Shown here: in pieces, positions 46,753 through 56,811 of the stretch
Layout: every line of letters starts with the position of its first letter
Numbering within the stretch: position 1 is the stretch's first letter
Source of the DNA: Hafnia alvei
Lineage (GTDB): Bacteria; Pseudomonadota; Gammaproteobacteria; Enterobacterales; Enterobacteriaceae
NCBI RefSeq assembly: GCF_900095695.1
Contig: NZ_FMIQ01000049.1
Location: forward strand, 19,428-83,427
Length of the DNA stretch: 64,000 bases
Direction of reading: 5' to 3'
Translations under genes and position numbers: made by a program
The notes under the pieces: model-generated
The model's database searches: none
Told to the model about the DNA's origin: nothing
What the model saw: only the letters and a program-made list of their open reading frames with translations

Positions 46753-47296
46753 GAACTCTGCCTTGTGGAACGCCTTTGGCGATATGTGCAAGGCTGCAAT
46801 GAACCGCGCTTGTGACTGCGCCGCGTAATAACTCTCCATATTGAAACGGTGATGGCGTTACTTATGAGGTACGCATCTACCTTATTCATCTGCGCTGTGG
46901 TTCTAAAACTACGGCTCTAGATGGAAAGTTCGGACGTTCCTGTTCCGACTTTGAATTGGTTTTCTGTTGCTTGGTCAATAGATATTGGTCAAACCACCAT
47001 TCATGATTGGTTAGGGCAATACTCATTTCTCAGCGGAGGCTAAGATAACTTGTCATACAGATTTAAAAGTTGAGAGCCATCACAAAAACCATTTTTGGAT
47101 TAAGGAATAATAAACACACATTTTGGCCACGTAGAAAAGTGGCTTCATAAGCGAAAGTGCTGAGTAATTATTCTGTTTTGTCGCTTTCATTACGCTAATC
47201 GCGGAAAAAGTTCTGGACGAGCGCCATAATTGGTGTGATAACTTTAGCCGCAAAAGAATAGCTCACCGAAGCGTTACGCTCCTGAGGAACCCGATT
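46753..47296. promoter_or_regulatory. exuT-uxaC divergent control region
   Basis: About 540 bp. Two TTGGTCAA copies (46971-46978 and 46985-46992, 14 bp apart) followed by ACCACC resemble ExuR half-sites. The exact operators and promoters of exuT and uxaC cannot be set with confidence. No gene is supported here. Confidence 0.45.
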
Positions 47297-48706
47297 ATGT
47301 CGCAGTTTTTAACCGAAGATTTCTTGCTTGATACCGAGTTTGCGCGCCGCCTGTACCATGATTACGCGGCTGAACAGCCAATTTTTGACTATCACTGTCA
47401 TCTCCCTCCTGAGCAGATTGCACAGGATTATCGGTTTAAAAACCTGTATGACATCTGGTTAAAAGGCGACCATTACAAATGGCGTGCGATGCGTACCAAC
47501 GGCGTTGCCGAACGCCTATGCACCGGCGACGCAAGCGATCGTGAGAAGTTTCAAGCTTGGGCTGAAACCGTTCCTCATACCATTGGTAACCCGCTCTACC
47601 ACTGGACACACTTAGAATTACGCCGTCCATTCGGCATTACCGGTACCCTGCTCTCTGGCACAACGGCAGACGATATCTGGAATCGCTGCAATGCGTTGCT
47701 TGAACGCGATGAGTTCAGCGCTCGCGGCATCATGAAGCAGATGAATGTCAAAATGGTAGGTACTACGGACGATCCTATTGACGATCTGAGCCATCATAAA
47801 ATCATCGCGGAAGACAGCAGTTTTGACGTCAAAGTGCTACCGAGCTGGCGTCCAGATAAAGCATTTAACATTGATGCCGCGATCTTCCCTGAATATATGC
47901 AAAAGCTGAGCGCTGCGGCCGACGTTGATATCCGTAAATTCAGCGATGTCTGCGATGCGCTTAAAATCCGGATGGACCACTTTGCCGCGCATGGCTGCAA
48001 GGTGTCTGACCACGCATTAGATGTGGTTATGTACGGCGAAGCCGACGAAGCCACATTGAACAGCATTCTGACCCGTCGTTTAGAAGGCAAAATGCCAACC
48101 GAGCAAGAAGTTGCCCAGTTTAAAACGGCGGTGCTGTTGTTCTTGGGCGCCGAGTACCATAGACGCGGTTGGGTGCAGCAATATCACATTGGCGCACTGC
48201 GCAATAACAACTCTCGCATGTTTGAAACCGTTGGTCCTGATATCGGTTTTGACTCGATCCATGACGCGCCGGTGGCTTTCGCCCTTTCTCGCTTGCTCGA
48301 CGCGCAAAGCCGCTCTAGTGGCTTAGCCAAAACCATTATCTATTGCCTGAATCCACGCGATAACGAAGTCATCGGCACCATGATTGGTAACTTCCAAGGC
48401 GAAGGTATGGCGGGAAAAATGCAGTTCGGTTCTGGCTGGTGGTTCAACGATCAGAAAGACGGAATGCAACGCCAGATGACTCAGTTAGCCCAGCTTGGTT
48501 TGCTGAGCCGCTTTGTTGGCATGCTCACCGATAGCCGCAGCTTCCTGTCCTACACCCGTCATGAATATTTCCGCCGCATCCTGTGCCAAATGATTGGTCG
48601 TTGGGTGGCTGATGGCGAAGCACCGGCAGATATCGAATTGCTGGGCAATATGGTGAAAAACATCTGCTTCGATAATGCCAAAAACTATTTTGCGATTGAG
48701 TTGTAA
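47297..48706 (+). CDS. uxaC: Glucuronate/galacturonate isomerase UxaC
   Basis: A 469-residue uronate isomerase. It converts glucuronate to fructuronate and galacturonate to tagaturonate. [15 protein letters not shown] gives the amidohydrolase metal His pair near residues 33-35, and [30 protein letters not shown] and [20 protein letters not shown] are family motifs. The ATG follows GAGGAACCCGATT. It is first of uxaC-uxaB-uxaA, but a strong terminator and an ERIC element follow it. Confidence 0.97.
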   Translation: MSQFLTEDFLLDTEFARRLYHDYAAEQPIFDYHCHLPPEQIAQDYRFKNLYDIWLKGDHYKWRAMRTNGVAERLCTGDASDREKFQAWAETVPHTIGNPLYHWTHLELRRPFGITGTLLSGTTADDIWNRCNALLERDEFSARGIMKQMNVKMVGTTDDPIDDLSHHKIIAEDSSFDVKVLPSWRPDKAFNIDAAIFPEYMQKLSAAADVDIRKFSDVCDALKIRMDHFAAHGCKVSDHALDVVMYGEADEATLNSILTRRLEGKMPTEQEVAQFKTAVLLFLGAEYHRRGWVQQYHIGALRNNNSRMFETVGPDIGFDSIHDAPVAFALSRLLDAQSRSSGLAKTIIYCLNPRDNEVIGTMIGNFQGEGMAGKMQFGSGWWFNDQKDGMQRQMTQLAQLGLLSRFVGMLTDSRSFLSYTRHEYFRRILCQMIGRWVADGEAPADIELLGNMVKNICFDNAKNYFAIEL

Positions 48707-48714
48707 TTACCCTA

Positions 48715-48740
48715 GGGCGGTTTAGCCGCCCCTTTTTTCT
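48715..48740 (+). terminator. Terminator of uxaC
   Basis: GGGCGG and CCGCCC pair, followed by TTTTTT, immediately after uxaC and before the ERIC. Confidence 0.9.
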
Positions 48741-48866
48741 ATACCCAAAATAATTCGAGTTGCAGGAAGGCGGCAACACAGTGAATCCCTAGAAGCTTAC
48801 TTGAGTAAGTGACTAGGGTGAGCGAGGAAAGCCAACGCACATGCAACTTGAAGTATGAAGGGTATA
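48740..48866 (+). repeat. ERIC element 1 (127 bp)
   Basis: Full-length ERIC. It starts TATACCCAAAATAATTCGAG, has the central GTGAATCCCTAG...CTAGGGTGA palindrome, and ends CTTGAAGTATGAAGGGTATA. It lies between uxaC and uxaB. Confidence 0.95.
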
Positions 48867-48898
48867 ATACCCAACGCTTGTTCCTTTTATATGTTGAA

Positions 48899-48916
48899 GG
48901 CCGCCAAATGGCGGCC
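48899..48916 (+). promoter_or_regulatory. Hairpin just before uxaB
   Basis: A perfect GGCCGCC / GGCGGCC stem with an AAAT loop, ending 19 nt before the uxaB ATG. It could influence uxaB translation or protect the mRNA end. Confidence 0.5.
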
Positions 48917-48935
48917 CCTCTGAGGTAGATCCAGA

Positions 48936-50411
48936 ATGCAAACTCTTAATCGTCGTGATTTTCCCGGCCGCCAGCACCCAGACAAAGTGATTCAGTTTGG
49001 TGAGGGTAATTTCCTACGCGCGTTTGTAGACTGGCAGTTGGATCTGCTGAATGAGCATACCGATTTAAATGCGGGCGTCGTTGTCGTACGCCCACTAAAT
49101 AGCGATTTCCCGCCGTCGCTCAGCACGCAGGACGGTTTATTTACCACCATTATTCGTGGTTTGAATGAACAAGGCGAAGCCGTTCGTGAGTCTCGCATCA
49201 TTCGCAGCGTGAACCGCGAAATCAATATGTATCAAGACTTTGATGCCTATTTGGCGCTGGCGCATGATGCCAACATCCGCTTTGTGTTTTCGAACACCAC
49301 CGAAGCAGGTATTAGCTATGTCGCCGAAGATAAGCTGACCGATACCCCTCCAACCAGCTTCCCAGCCAAGCTGACACGTTTACTCTACGAGCGTTTTTGC
49401 CATTTCGATGGCGCAGCCGATAAAGGTTGGGTGTTACTTCCATGCGAACTCATCGACTACAACGGTGAGGCACTGCGTGAACTGGTGTTGCGCTACGCTC
49501 AGCAATGGGATTTACCGTCAGAATTCGTCCAGTGGTTAGAACAAAGCAACACGTTCTGCTCAACGCTAGTAGACCGTATCGTCACCGGATACCCGCGCGG
49601 CGAGGTCGAAGCGTTGACGAGCGAACTGGGCTATCAGGACGCATTTTTAGATACCGCAGAGCACTTTTACCTGTTTGTCATCCAAGGCCCACAGTCGCTG
49701 GCCCAAGAGCTTCGTTTAGATGCCTTTGCTCAGGATCATAAGCCGCTGAACATTCGCATCGTTGACGACATCAAACCCTATAAAGAACGCAAAGTGGCGA
49801 TCCTTAACGGCGCTCATACCGCACTGGTTCCGGTGGCATTCTTAGCAGGACTTAACACCGTGGGCGAAAGTATGAATGACGCTCAGATAACCGAGTTCGT
49901 GGAGAAAGCGATTAGCCAAGAGATCGTGCCGGTGCTCGACCTGCCAGCTGATGAGCTGAAATCCTTTGCCGATGCGGTGCTGAGCCGTTTCCGTAACCCG
50001 TTTATTCAGCACCAATTGTTGTCCATTGCGTTAAACGGTATGACGAAATACCGCACGCGTATTCTGCCTCAGGTGCTGGCTTACCAACAGAAGACCGGCA
50101 AATTGCCACAGCGTTTATGTTTTGCCCTTGCCGCGCTGATCGCGTTCTATCGTGGCGAACGCGATGGTGAAAGCTATCCGTTGCAAGATGATGCTCATTG
50201 GCTCGAACGTTACCACTCCGGCTGGAGCGCAGTAAAAGCAGGAAGCGAAAATCTGGAAGGCTTAGTACAAAAAATCCTGAGCGATGCCGAACACTGGGGA
50301 CAAGATCTTAATCAGATCCCTGAGATGACCCAAACCATCGCCGGATACTTACAGCAAATTGAACAGCACGGTATGCGTTCTGCCGTTTCATCATTATCCG
50401 CTACTGCCTGA
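48936..50411 (+). CDS. uxaB: Tagaturonate reductase (altronate oxidoreductase) UxaB
   Basis: A 491-residue NADH-dependent reductase of the mannitol dehydrogenase family (E. coli 483). It reduces tagaturonate to altronate. [20 protein letters not shown] near the N-terminus (NAD fold), [12 protein letters not shown], the catalytic segment [20 protein letters not shown] near 291-310 and [20 protein letters not shown] are intact. In E. coli uxaB is separate from uxaCA; here it lies between them. The ATG follows TGAGGTAG. Confidence 0.96.
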   Translation: MQTLNRRDFPGRQHPDKVIQFGEGNFLRAFVDWQLDLLNEHTDLNAGVVVVRPLNSDFPPSLSTQDGLFTTIIRGLNEQGEAVRESRIIRSVNREINMYQDFDAYLALAHDANIRFVFSNTTEAGISYVAEDKLTDTPPTSFPAKLTRLLYERFCHFDGAADKGWVLLPCELIDYNGEALRELVLRYAQQWDLPSEFVQWLEQSNTFCSTLVDRIVTGYPRGEVEALTSELGYQDAFLDTAEHFYLFVIQGPQSLAQELRLDAFAQDHKPLNIRIVDDIKPYKERKVAILNGAHTALVPVAFLAGLNTVGESMNDAQITEFVEKAISQEIVPVLDLPADELKSFADAVLSRFRNPFIQHQLLSIALNGMTKYRTRILPQVLAYQQKTGKLPQRLCFALAALIAFYRGERDGESYPLQDDAHWLERYHSGWSAVKAGSENLEGLVQKILSDAEHWGQDLNQIPEMTQTIAGYLQQIEQHGMRSAVSSLSATA

Positions 50412-50424
50412 GCTGAATTGAATT

Positions 50425-51924
50425 ATGCAAAATATGCCTAGCGTTATTAAAATTCACCCGCTGGATAATGTCGCCGTTGCCCTGCGCGATCTCAGCGCAG
50501 GTGAGACCCTTAGCGTGGAATCACAATCTATTCATTTACTGAGCGATATTGCTCGTGGACACAAATTTGCCCTCACGCCTTTGGCATCGGGTGACATGAT
50601 TGTGAAATATGGTTTACCCATCGGCCATGCCTTAACCGCGATTGCCGCAGGTGAACATATTCATTCGCAAAACGCGAAAACTAATCTCAACGATCTGGAT
50701 CAGTATCAATACCAACCCGATTTTGCCGATCTTCCGGCGCAGATGGCCGATCGTGACGTACAGATCTATCGCCGACAAAACGGCGATGTAGGGATCCGTA
50801 ATGAGCTTTGGATCTTGCCTACCGTTGGCTGCGTTAACGGTATGGCTCGTCAGATGTTAACCCGCTTTTTGAAGGAAACCGGCGATGCCGAAGGCATCGA
50901 CGGCGCTTATTTATTTACTCATCCATTTGGTTGCTCACAGTTGGGCGACGACCACATCAATACCCGTACCATGCTACAAAATATGGTGCGCCACCCTAAC
51001 GCCGGTGCTGTCCTGGTCGTTGGGTTGGGCTGTGAGAATAACCAAATTGCGGCTTTCCGTGACACGCTGGGTGAATACGATGCCAGCCGCGTACATTTCA
51101 TGGTGTGTCAGCAACAGGATGATGAAGTTGAAGCCGGTATCGAACATCTGCACCAGCTTTATCAGGTGATGCGCAACGATCGCCGTGAAGCGGGCAAACT
51201 CAGCGAGTTAAAATTTGGCTTAGAATGCGGCGGTTCTGACGGCTTATCCGGCATTACCGCTAATCCGCTGCTGGGTCGTTTCTCTGATTATGTGATCGCC
51301 AACGGCGGCACCAGCGTTCTCACCGAAGTACCTGAAATGTTTGGCGCTGAACGCATTCTGATGAGCCGTTGCCGCGATGAATCTACGTTTGCAAAGACCG
51401 TCGACATGGTTAATAACTTCAAACAATACTTCATCGAACACAACCAGCCTATTTATGAAAACCCGTCTCCGGGCAACAAAGCGGGCGGTATCACCACGCT
51501 GGAAGAGAAATCCTTAGGCTGCACACAAAAAGCAGGACAGAGCCAGGTTATCGACGTGCTGCGCTATGGCGAAAGGTTAAAAACACCGGGGCTGAATTTG
51601 CTGAGCGCACCGGGCAATGATGCGGTTGCCACCAGCGCTCTGGCCGGAGCCGGATGCCATATGGTGCTGTTTAGTACCGGTCGCGGTACGCCATACGGCG
51701 GCTTTGTTCCAACCGTGAAACTGGCTACCAATACCGAAATCGCAACCAAAAAACCGCACTGGATCGACTTCGATGCAGGCCAGTTGTTGCATGGTAAAAC
51801 CATGGATCAACTGCTGGTTTCATTCATCGACATGATCGTCAATATCGCCAATGGGCATCAGACGCGTAACGAAATTAATGATTTCCGCGAACTGGCCATT
51901 TTTAAGAGCGGTGTAACGCTATAA
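50425..51924 (+). CDS. uxaA: Altronate dehydratase UxaA
   Basis: A 499-residue iron-dependent dehydratase that turns altronate into 2-keto-3-deoxygluconate. GCENNQIAAFRDTLGEYDAS, the C-terminal domain GLECGGSDGLSGITANPLLG, NPSPGNKAGGITTLEEKSLG and GAGCHMVLFSTGRGTPYGGF are diagnostic. It starts 13 bp after the uxaB stop, so the two are cotranscribed. A terminator follows. Confidence 0.97.
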   Translation: MQNMPSVIKIHPLDNVAVALRDLSAGETLSVESQSIHLLSDIARGHKFALTPLASGDMIVKYGLPIGHALTAIAAGEHIHSQNAKTNLNDLDQYQYQPDFADLPAQMADRDVQIYRRQNGDVGIRNELWILPTVGCVNGMARQMLTRFLKETGDAEGIDGAYLFTHPFGCSQLGDDHINTRTMLQNMVRHPNAGAVLVVGLGCENNQIAAFRDTLGEYDASRVHFMVCQQQDDEVEAGIEHLHQLYQVMRNDRREAGKLSELKFGLECGGSDGLSGITANPLLGRFSDYVIANGGTSVLTEVPEMFGAERILMSRCRDESTFAKTVDMVNNFKQYFIEHNQPIYENPSPGNKAGGITTLEEKSLGCTQKAGQSQVIDVLRYGERLKTPGLNLLSAPGNDAVATSALAGAGCHMVLFSTGRGTPYGGFVPTVKLATNTEIATKKPHWIDFDAGQLLHGKTMDQLLVSFIDMIVNIANGHQTRNEINDFRELAIFKSGVTL

Positions 51925-51952
51925 AGCCATAGCAATAGTCGCTCGCAGAAAA

Positions 51953-51981
51953 AACGGCGTTCGTGTGAGCGCCGTTTTTCT
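51953..51981 (+). terminator. Terminator of uxaBA
   Basis: An AACGGCG / CGCCGTT stem followed by TTT after the uxaA stop. Confidence 0.85.
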
Positions 51982-52021
51982 ATCTGAAGCGACATGAAGA
52001 AAGGATTAAAGGGAGTTAGAT

Positions 52022-52555
52022 ATGCATAGCTACGAGTGGTTTGCACAGGGCGTGGGCGTTTTTGCTTTTCTGGTGGGTATCACCACTTTCTTCAATCGCA
52101 ATGAGCTGCGCTTTAAATACCAACTCTCTATTTATTCAGCCATTATTGGTCTGCATTTTTTCCTGATGGGCGCGCATTCAGCCGCCGCTGCTGCCGAACT
52201 TAATGCCATTCGTACTGTGATATCCACTCGCACACGCAGCACTTGGGTGATGTTTATTTTTATTGCTCTCACGTTAGGGTTTGGCGGCTATAGCCTGCAG
52301 CACGCGATGGAATTGCTGCCGATTATTGGCACCGTTGCCAGTACCTGGGCGCTCTTCCGAACCAAAGGATTAACCACGCGTTGCGTCATGTGGTGCTCCA
52401 CCGCCTGCTGGGTCACGCACAATATCTGGCTGGGCTCGATTGGTGGTTCACTGATTGAAGGGAGTTTTTTGCTGATGAACGGCTTCAATATTATCCGTTT
52501 TCGCCGCATGCAGCTGCGCGGGATCGATCCGTTTAAAGTTGAAGGTAAAGCTTAG
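52022..52555 (+). CDS. ygjV: YgjV family inner-membrane protein
   Basis: A 177-residue protein with about five membrane helices (GVGVFAFLVGITTFF, YSAIIGLHFFLMGAH, FIFIALTLGFGGYSL, LPIIGTVASTWALFR and SLIEGSFLLMNGFNIIRFRR). It matches YgjV (E. coli 183), which also lies next to the uxa genes. Function is unknown. The ATG follows AGGGAG. Confidence 0.88.
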   Translation: MHSYEWFAQGVGVFAFLVGITTFFNRNELRFKYQLSIYSAIIGLHFFLMGAHSAAAAAELNAIRTVISTRTRSTWVMFIFIALTLGFGGYSLQHAMELLPIIGTVASTWALFRTKGLTTRCVMWCSTACWVTHNIWLGSIGGSLIEGSFLLMNGFNIIRFRRMQLRGIDPFKVEGKA

Positions 52556-52574
52556 CGACAGAGGTATGCCAGAT

Positions 52575-52636
52575 CGTTTAAGAGATTGAGGTACACGGGT
52601 CTACCACCCCGCGGGGCGCTCCCTAAAATCAGGCTT
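52575..52636. repeat. Intergenic palindromic repeat B after ygjV
   Basis: A 62-bp element related to repeat A at 38018-38117: 36 of its first 43 bp are identical, and both end CCCTAAAATCA-GCTT. It lacks the 40-bp middle of A. It lies at the join between ygjV and the nucleoside transporter. Confidence 0.7.
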
Positions 52637-52675
52637 TTAAATAAATCGACATGAATCTATCGAGAGGTCACAACC

Positions 52676-52700
52676 TCCAGCCCAACGAGCGGGCTGGAGA
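52676..52700 (-). terminator. Hairpin after the nucleoside transporter
   Basis: A perfect 9-bp stem CTCCAGCCC / GGGCTGGAG with a 7-nt loop, just beyond the transporter stop. The T-run is weak. Confidence 0.6.
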
Positions 52701-52713
52701 TTGAGTAAAACCA

Positions 52714-53991
52714 TTACAGCGCGAGGAAGAAACCAGCGATTGTGGCGCTCATCAGGTTTGATAACGTTCCTGCGGCCACGGCTTTCAGACCGAAGCGGGC
52801 GATATCATGACGGCGCGTAGGTGCCATGCTTCCCAAGCCTCCGAGCAAAATAGCCACCGATGAGAGATTCGCAAATCCACACAGAGCGAAGGAGATAATC
52901 GCTTTGGTATGGTCGGAAAGAACCTGCAAGCCCGCGGCGGTAACTTCCGCATCCGCTTTGAGGTATTCGCCAAAGTTCATGTATGCCACAAACTCATTCA
53001 CGATAATCTTCTGACCAATGAAAGAACCCGCAATCTGGGATTCGCTCCACGGCACACCGATCAGATAAGCAATCGGCGAGAAGACCCAACCCAAGATCAA
53101 TTCCAGTGAAAGCTGCGGATAATCGAACCAGCCACCGATACCGCCCAGCATACCGTTAACAAGCGCAATCAACGCAATAAACGCCAGCAGCATCGCGCCC
53201 ACGTTCAACGCCAACTGCATACCAGACGCCGCACCCGCAGCCGCGGCATCAATCACGTTAGCCGGGCGATCTTCTTCAGCAATCAGCGCCGCTGCGTCAG
53301 TTTTATCGTGGGTCTTTTCCGTTTCAGGCACAATCAGCTTGGCGAAGAGTAAGCCACCCGGCGCCGCCATAAATGACGCCGCAATCAGATACTCCAACGG
53401 CACGCCCATTTGTGCGTAACCCGCCAATACTGAACCCGCCACCGAAGCTAAACCACCGCACATCACGGCAAACAGCTCAGACTGCGTCATGGTGGAGATA
53501 TATGGGCGAACCACCAAAGGTGCTTCAGTCTGACCCACAAAAATATTTGCGGTTGCAGACAGGGATTCTGTTCGGGAGGTGCCCAACAGTTTCTGCAAGC
53601 CACCGCCGAGCAAACGGATCACGATTTGCATAATGCCGAGGTAATACAGCACAGCAATTAATGAGGAGAAGAAAACAATAACGGGCAAAACGCGCAGTGC
53701 AAATACAAACCCGCCACCGCCAAAGACTTCGAACATTTTGTCAGACACTAGCCCGCCGAAAATAAACGAAATCCCTTCATTTCCGTAGGCAATCACGTTG
53801 GCGACGCCAGAGGACATGGCACCCAACACATCCCGCCCTGTGGGAACATAAAGCACGAACGCGCCGATAACGACCTGAATAAGAAATGCGCCAATCACGG
53901 TGCGTAGGTTGATAGCACGACGATTGCTCGAAAGTAGCACGGCAATCAGAATGAGTACCGCCATCCCTACCACGCTCATAATAAGTTGCAT
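52714..53991 (-). CDS. Concentrative nucleoside transporter (CNT/NupC-NupX family)
   Basis: A 425-residue CNT-family nucleoside symporter with about ten helices. [40 protein letters not shown] (nucleoside- and ion-binding hairpin region), [18 protein letters not shown] NEFVAY, and the [20 protein letters not shown] box are diagnostic. It is closer to the NupX/YeiJ-YeiM branch than to E. coli NupC, so I give no symbol. Two CRP-like sites upstream suggest CytR-CRP control shared with deo, supplying nucleosides to DeoA and DeoD. Confidence 0.9.
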   Translation of the reverse strand: MQLIMSVVGMAVLILIAVLLSSNRRAINLRTVIGAFLIQVVIGAFVLYVPTGRDVLGAMSSGVANVIAYGNEGISFIFGGLVSDKMFEVFGGGGFVFALRVLPVIVFFSSLIAVLYYLGIMQIVIRLLGGGLQKLLGTSRTESLSATANIFVGQTEAPLVVRPYISTMTQSELFAVMCGGLASVAGSVLAGYAQMGVPLEYLIAASFMAAPGGLLFAKLIVPETEKTHDKTDAAALIAEEDRPANVIDAAAAGAASGMQLALNVGAMLLAFIALIALVNGMLGGIGGWFDYPQLSLELILGWVFSPIAYLIGVPWSESQIAGSFIGQKIIVNEFVAYMNFGEYLKADAEVTAAGLQVLSDHTKAIISFALCGFANLSSVAILLGGLGSMAPTRRHDIARFGLKAVAAGTLSNLMSATIAGFFLAL

Positions 53992-54096
53992 GGAATAGTC
54001 CCTGTAACGCGTTAGATTTTTTGATTGAGTATCGACGAAAGATTCATATTGCCGATGGGGGCGATTATACCGAGGAGAGAGGAATTATTGGTCAGT

Positions 54097-54112
54097 GTCG
54101 TCACAGTTTTAT
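54097..54112. promoter_or_regulatory. CRP-like site 1 before the nucleoside transporter
   Basis: On the minus strand TGTGACGACACTGACC matches TGTGA with a partial second half. Confidence 0.4.
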
Positions 54113-54142
54113 ACAACTTGAAGCATCTAAAATCATTAAAAT

Positions 54143-54158
54143 GAGATGTACATCACAT
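54143..54158. promoter_or_regulatory. CRP-like site 2 before the nucleoside transporter
   Basis: On the minus strand TGTGATGTACATCTCA matches TGTGA-N6-TCACA at 9 of 10 positions. With site 1 about 46 bp away, the pair resembles a CytR-CRP promoter. Confidence 0.55.
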
Positions 54159-54206
54159 CAATGAAAACAGGTATTTCATCCGCATTTATAATAGTTAGCA
54201 ATGAAT

Positions 54207-55007
54207 CTAAAACAGCGCGGAAATACCGAACAATCTATCAGTATTTACCAATATGGCGTCGGCTATCACTGCGGGAGGTTCGGGTCTGAGTTGGCATAGC
54301 GTTTCGAATACCTGACGCACACGTTCAGGGCGGTTTGGCTCTCCTTGGTAACCCGCCAATGGCATATCGGGCGCATCGGTTTCCAGCAGTAATGCGCTTA
54401 ATGGCAATTGGGCGATCACCTGCCGTGTTTTCTGCGCTCGCTCGTAGGTTATCGTGCCGCCAACACCGATAAAATAGCCTAACTTAATGAATGCCTGAGC
54501 CTGTGAAAGGCTGCCAGAAAAACCGTGCACAACGCCACATCGCGGCACCGCGGCATTTCTTAACTCACGAGCTAGCTGATCGTGGGAGCGGCGCGAATGT
54601 AAGATCACAGGTAAATCATGCCGCTTGGCCAGCTTTAACTGAGCTTTTAGCAGCGTAATTTGTCGCTCAAGCTGTGGGTCGTCCATAAACAAATCAAGCC
54701 CAATCTCACCGATTGCGACTAGCTTATTTGGTTTCTGCGCCAAGGCCTGAGCAAGAACATCAATATCCTGCTCTCGATGCTGGGCGATATACAGTGGATG
54801 AAGACCTAATGCGGCGTATAGCATCGAGTAACTGTTCGCCAGTTCAAGCACTCGCTGAAAGCGCTGTGCGCTGATGGTTGGCACGATGATGCTACGCACT
54901 CCCTGTGCGTGTGCCAGCTCAAGGCTTTCGGACTCATTACCGCTAAACGGCGGAAAATCAAAGTGGCAGTGAGTATCGACGAACAGCGCATCAGCCATAG
55001 GAGCCAT
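54207..55007 (-). CDS. yjjV: TatD-family metal-dependent hydrolase YjjV
   Basis: A 266-residue TatD-type hydrolase. The metal motif VDTHCHFDFPPFSG near residues 10-22, AIGEIGLDL (Glu ligand), PVILHSRRSHD, GVVHGFSGS and LLETDAPDMPL are intact. Proteins of this family act as deoxyribonucleases or quality-control nucleases; the role of YjjV is not fixed. The ATG at 55007 overlaps the yjjU stop by 1 nt (TGATG), so it is coupled. GTG at 55010 and ATG at 54998 are other possible starts. Confidence 0.9.
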   Translation of the reverse strand: MAPMADALFVDTHCHFDFPPFSGNESESLELAHAQGVRSIIVPTISAQRFQRVLELANSYSMLYAALGLHPLYIAQHREQDIDVLAQALAQKPNKLVAIGEIGLDLFMDDPQLERQITLLKAQLKLAKRHDLPVILHSRRSHDQLARELRNAAVPRCGVVHGFSGSLSQAQAFIKLGYFIGVGGTITYERAQKTRQVIAQLPLSALLLETDAPDMPLAGYQGEPNRPERVRQVFETLCQLRPEPPAVIADAILVNTDRLFGISALF

Positions 55008-56203
55008 CACGTCGAACTGTCCTGCGAAGACGGTTTATCTGCTTTTTTGGCAGCGCTAGGGTCAATGGTGGTTTGCCGAGCGCTTTTATCCAAATGCACG
55101 CTATCAGGCAATATCAAAGACTTCTCCGCCACCATATTGGTTTGCGGTTCCGGCAGGACGATGCCATTTTTAGCCGCCGAGTGCGTTGCCGCCACAATTG
55201 GCACTTCAGGAGAAATCGTATCTGACGGCTGCAATAAACGACGAGAGAACGCTCGTTTGTCTGCATTGGTTTGATCTTCTCGTGGCAATAGCCAGTGCCC
55301 AACGGTGGCTAAAAAATAGCGACCACAGCGACGCCCGAGATGATAATCCGCATTTAAGGCTGCAGTTTTGCTCCCTAACGCATGGCTTGCCAGCGGCTTC
55401 GGCGGATAGATTTCAAATACCCTCACTTTGCCGGGCGGTTTCTCAATGAAACGCTGAATACGACGATAGCTTTTCTCATGGTACTTCATCATCTTGACCA
55501 TTTGCTGCAGGCTACTTTCACCCAGCAGGGCTTCCATTCGACGCATCCACTTTGGGGTATAGAACATTTGTGATGGCACGGTGCGTATCACCACAATCGT
55601 ATCCGCTCCGCGTCGATGGGCTTCGCGCACCGGGATCGCATCGCTTATCCCGCCGTCATGATAGCTCACACCGTCTAGCTCAACGCCCCAGCGATAGAAT
55701 CCAGGGATCGCGCTGCTGGCTTTGATCACATCCAGCCAATTTTTACGCTGAGCGGGGAAATAGGTAGGAGCAAAATCGTCACTACGGCTGGCACACATCA
55801 ATAATTGGCGGCCATCGACTAAATGTTGTTCCGCATAATCCATCGCTAACGGTAGATCGTTTGCCGTAGCCTCAATCAGCCAATCAAGATCGATTAAGTG
55901 CCCACCACGGACAAAACGCAGCGGATTAAAGAAATCAATAGAGGTGGTGTAGCGAGTAATGACTCGTCGTGCGTAGCCTGGTTGGCCACAGACAAAAGCG
56001 GAAAGGTTTTGTGCTCCGGCAGAAGTGCCGAGATAGAGATCGAAGGGGTTAAAGCGCGCGCGCAAAAATTCATCCAGCACACCAGCGGTAAAAATTCCAC
56101 GCTGACCGCCACCTTCACATACCAGCGCAATTTTACCCGGCTGGTAGGGTTTGTACGCCAACGGCTCTATATTGCCCAGCGTAATCGGTATTCTGTATCC
56201 CAA
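55007..56203 (-). CDS. yjjU: Patatin-like phospholipase YjjU
   Basis: A 398-residue patatin-like protein. The oxyanion loop GGGQRGIFTAG is near residue 31, the nucleophile elbow GTSAG near 59-63, and the Ser-Asp dyad partner in HDGGISDAIPV near 185. It should hydrolyse lipid acyl esters. The protein is about 40 residues longer than E. coli YjjU (357) because of a hydrophilic, low-complexity tail rich in Ser, Asp and Lys (ending AKKADKPSSQDSST). It is coupled to yjjV. Confidence 0.92.
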   Translation of the reverse strand: MGYRIPITLGNIEPLAYKPYQPGKIALVCEGGGQRGIFTAGVLDEFLRARFNPFDLYLGTSAGAQNLSAFVCGQPGYARRVITRYTTSIDFFNPLRFVRGGHLIDLDWLIEATANDLPLAMDYAEQHLVDGRQLLMCASRSDDFAPTYFPAQRKNWLDVIKASSAIPGFYRWGVELDGVSYHDGGISDAIPVREAHRRGADTIVVIRTVPSQMFYTPKWMRRMEALLGESSLQQMVKMMKYHEKSYRRIQRFIEKPPGKVRVFEIYPPKPLASHALGSKTAALNADYHLGRRCGRYFLATVGHWLLPREDQTNADKRAFSRRLLQPSDTISPEVPIVAATHSAAKNGIVLPEPQTNMVAEKSLILPDSVHLDKSARQTTIDPSAAKKADKPSSQDSST

Positions 56204-56213
56204 CCATCCATCC

Positions 56214-56402
56214 TCAATGAGTCTTCACATCCTCCGAGGATACCCTGTCTTGCGCAATTCCGTAATCCTCTTGCAGCAATCCAAGGAGGCAATCATTGTT
56301 GCCAGCAAGCCATTCGCCGTCACTGCCAAGCCATTCAGCCAGAGTAGACCTGACTTGACCGCGAATCTGTTTCCACTTACCGACAACAATGTCACCGTTC
56401 AT
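56214..56402 (-). CDS. CsbD-family stress protein
   Basis: A 62-residue CsbD-like protein. The family core VVGKWKQIRGQVRSTLAEWL is followed by a GNNDCLLGLLQEDYGI-like second half. CsbD proteins, such as YjbJ, are abundant in stress and stationary phase, with unknown mechanism. The start at 56402 follows AAAGG and gives the family N-terminus; a longer frame to 56468 adds unrelated residues. It lies between ytjA and yjjU, where E. coli has none. Confidence 0.8.
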   Translation of the reverse strand: MNGDIVVGKWKQIRGQVRSTLAEWLGSDGEWLAGNNDCLLGLLQEDYGIAQDRVSSEDVKTH

Positions 56403-56512
56403 ATTTACAAACCTTTTGTGCTTTCCATTAAAAATGGATGGCGAATTTGGTGTTGATACCCCCATCACTCATGTTGAATCATCCTAACAATGAGCGCTGA
56501 GGATATCTTTAC

Positions 56513-56674
56513 CTAAGGACGACGACGTCCTGTAAATAGGCTGACCAAGAACAGAATAATACCCACTACAAACACCACTTTAGCTGCCCATGCCGCTGTA
56601 CCGGCCAGACCACCAAAACCTAATGCTGCAGCGATTAATGCAATGATTAAAAAGATAATTCCCCAACGAAACAT
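56513..56674 (-). CDS. ytjA: YtjA, DUF1328 small membrane protein
   Basis: A 53-residue hydrophobic protein ([20 protein letters not shown] ... LFTGRRRP) with two membrane helices and a basic end, the hallmark of DUF1328/YtjA. It is preceded by AAGGAGAGCAT. It stands between osmY and csbD/yjjU, the same place as in E. coli. Its function is unknown; osmotic or stationary-phase control with osmY is plausible. Confidence 0.92.
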   Translation of the reverse strand: MFRWGIIFLIIALIAAALGFGGLAGTAAWAAKVVFVVGIILFLVSLFTGRRRP

Positions 56675-56811
56675 ATGCTCTCCTTACCTTGCCTAAAATA
56701 AAAATGAAGTGTCGACCAACGACGTTCTTCTCTTTGTTTCTAAAAGGTCTTTGTTTCTCATAGGTAATCACACCGAACGCGCTCATAAGAGATACGTCCG
56801 GGGAAAGCAGA

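Noticed and set aside
46668..46889. 73-codon minus-strand frame upstream of exuT
   Set aside because: It runs through the deleted ERIC element and has no family resemblance.
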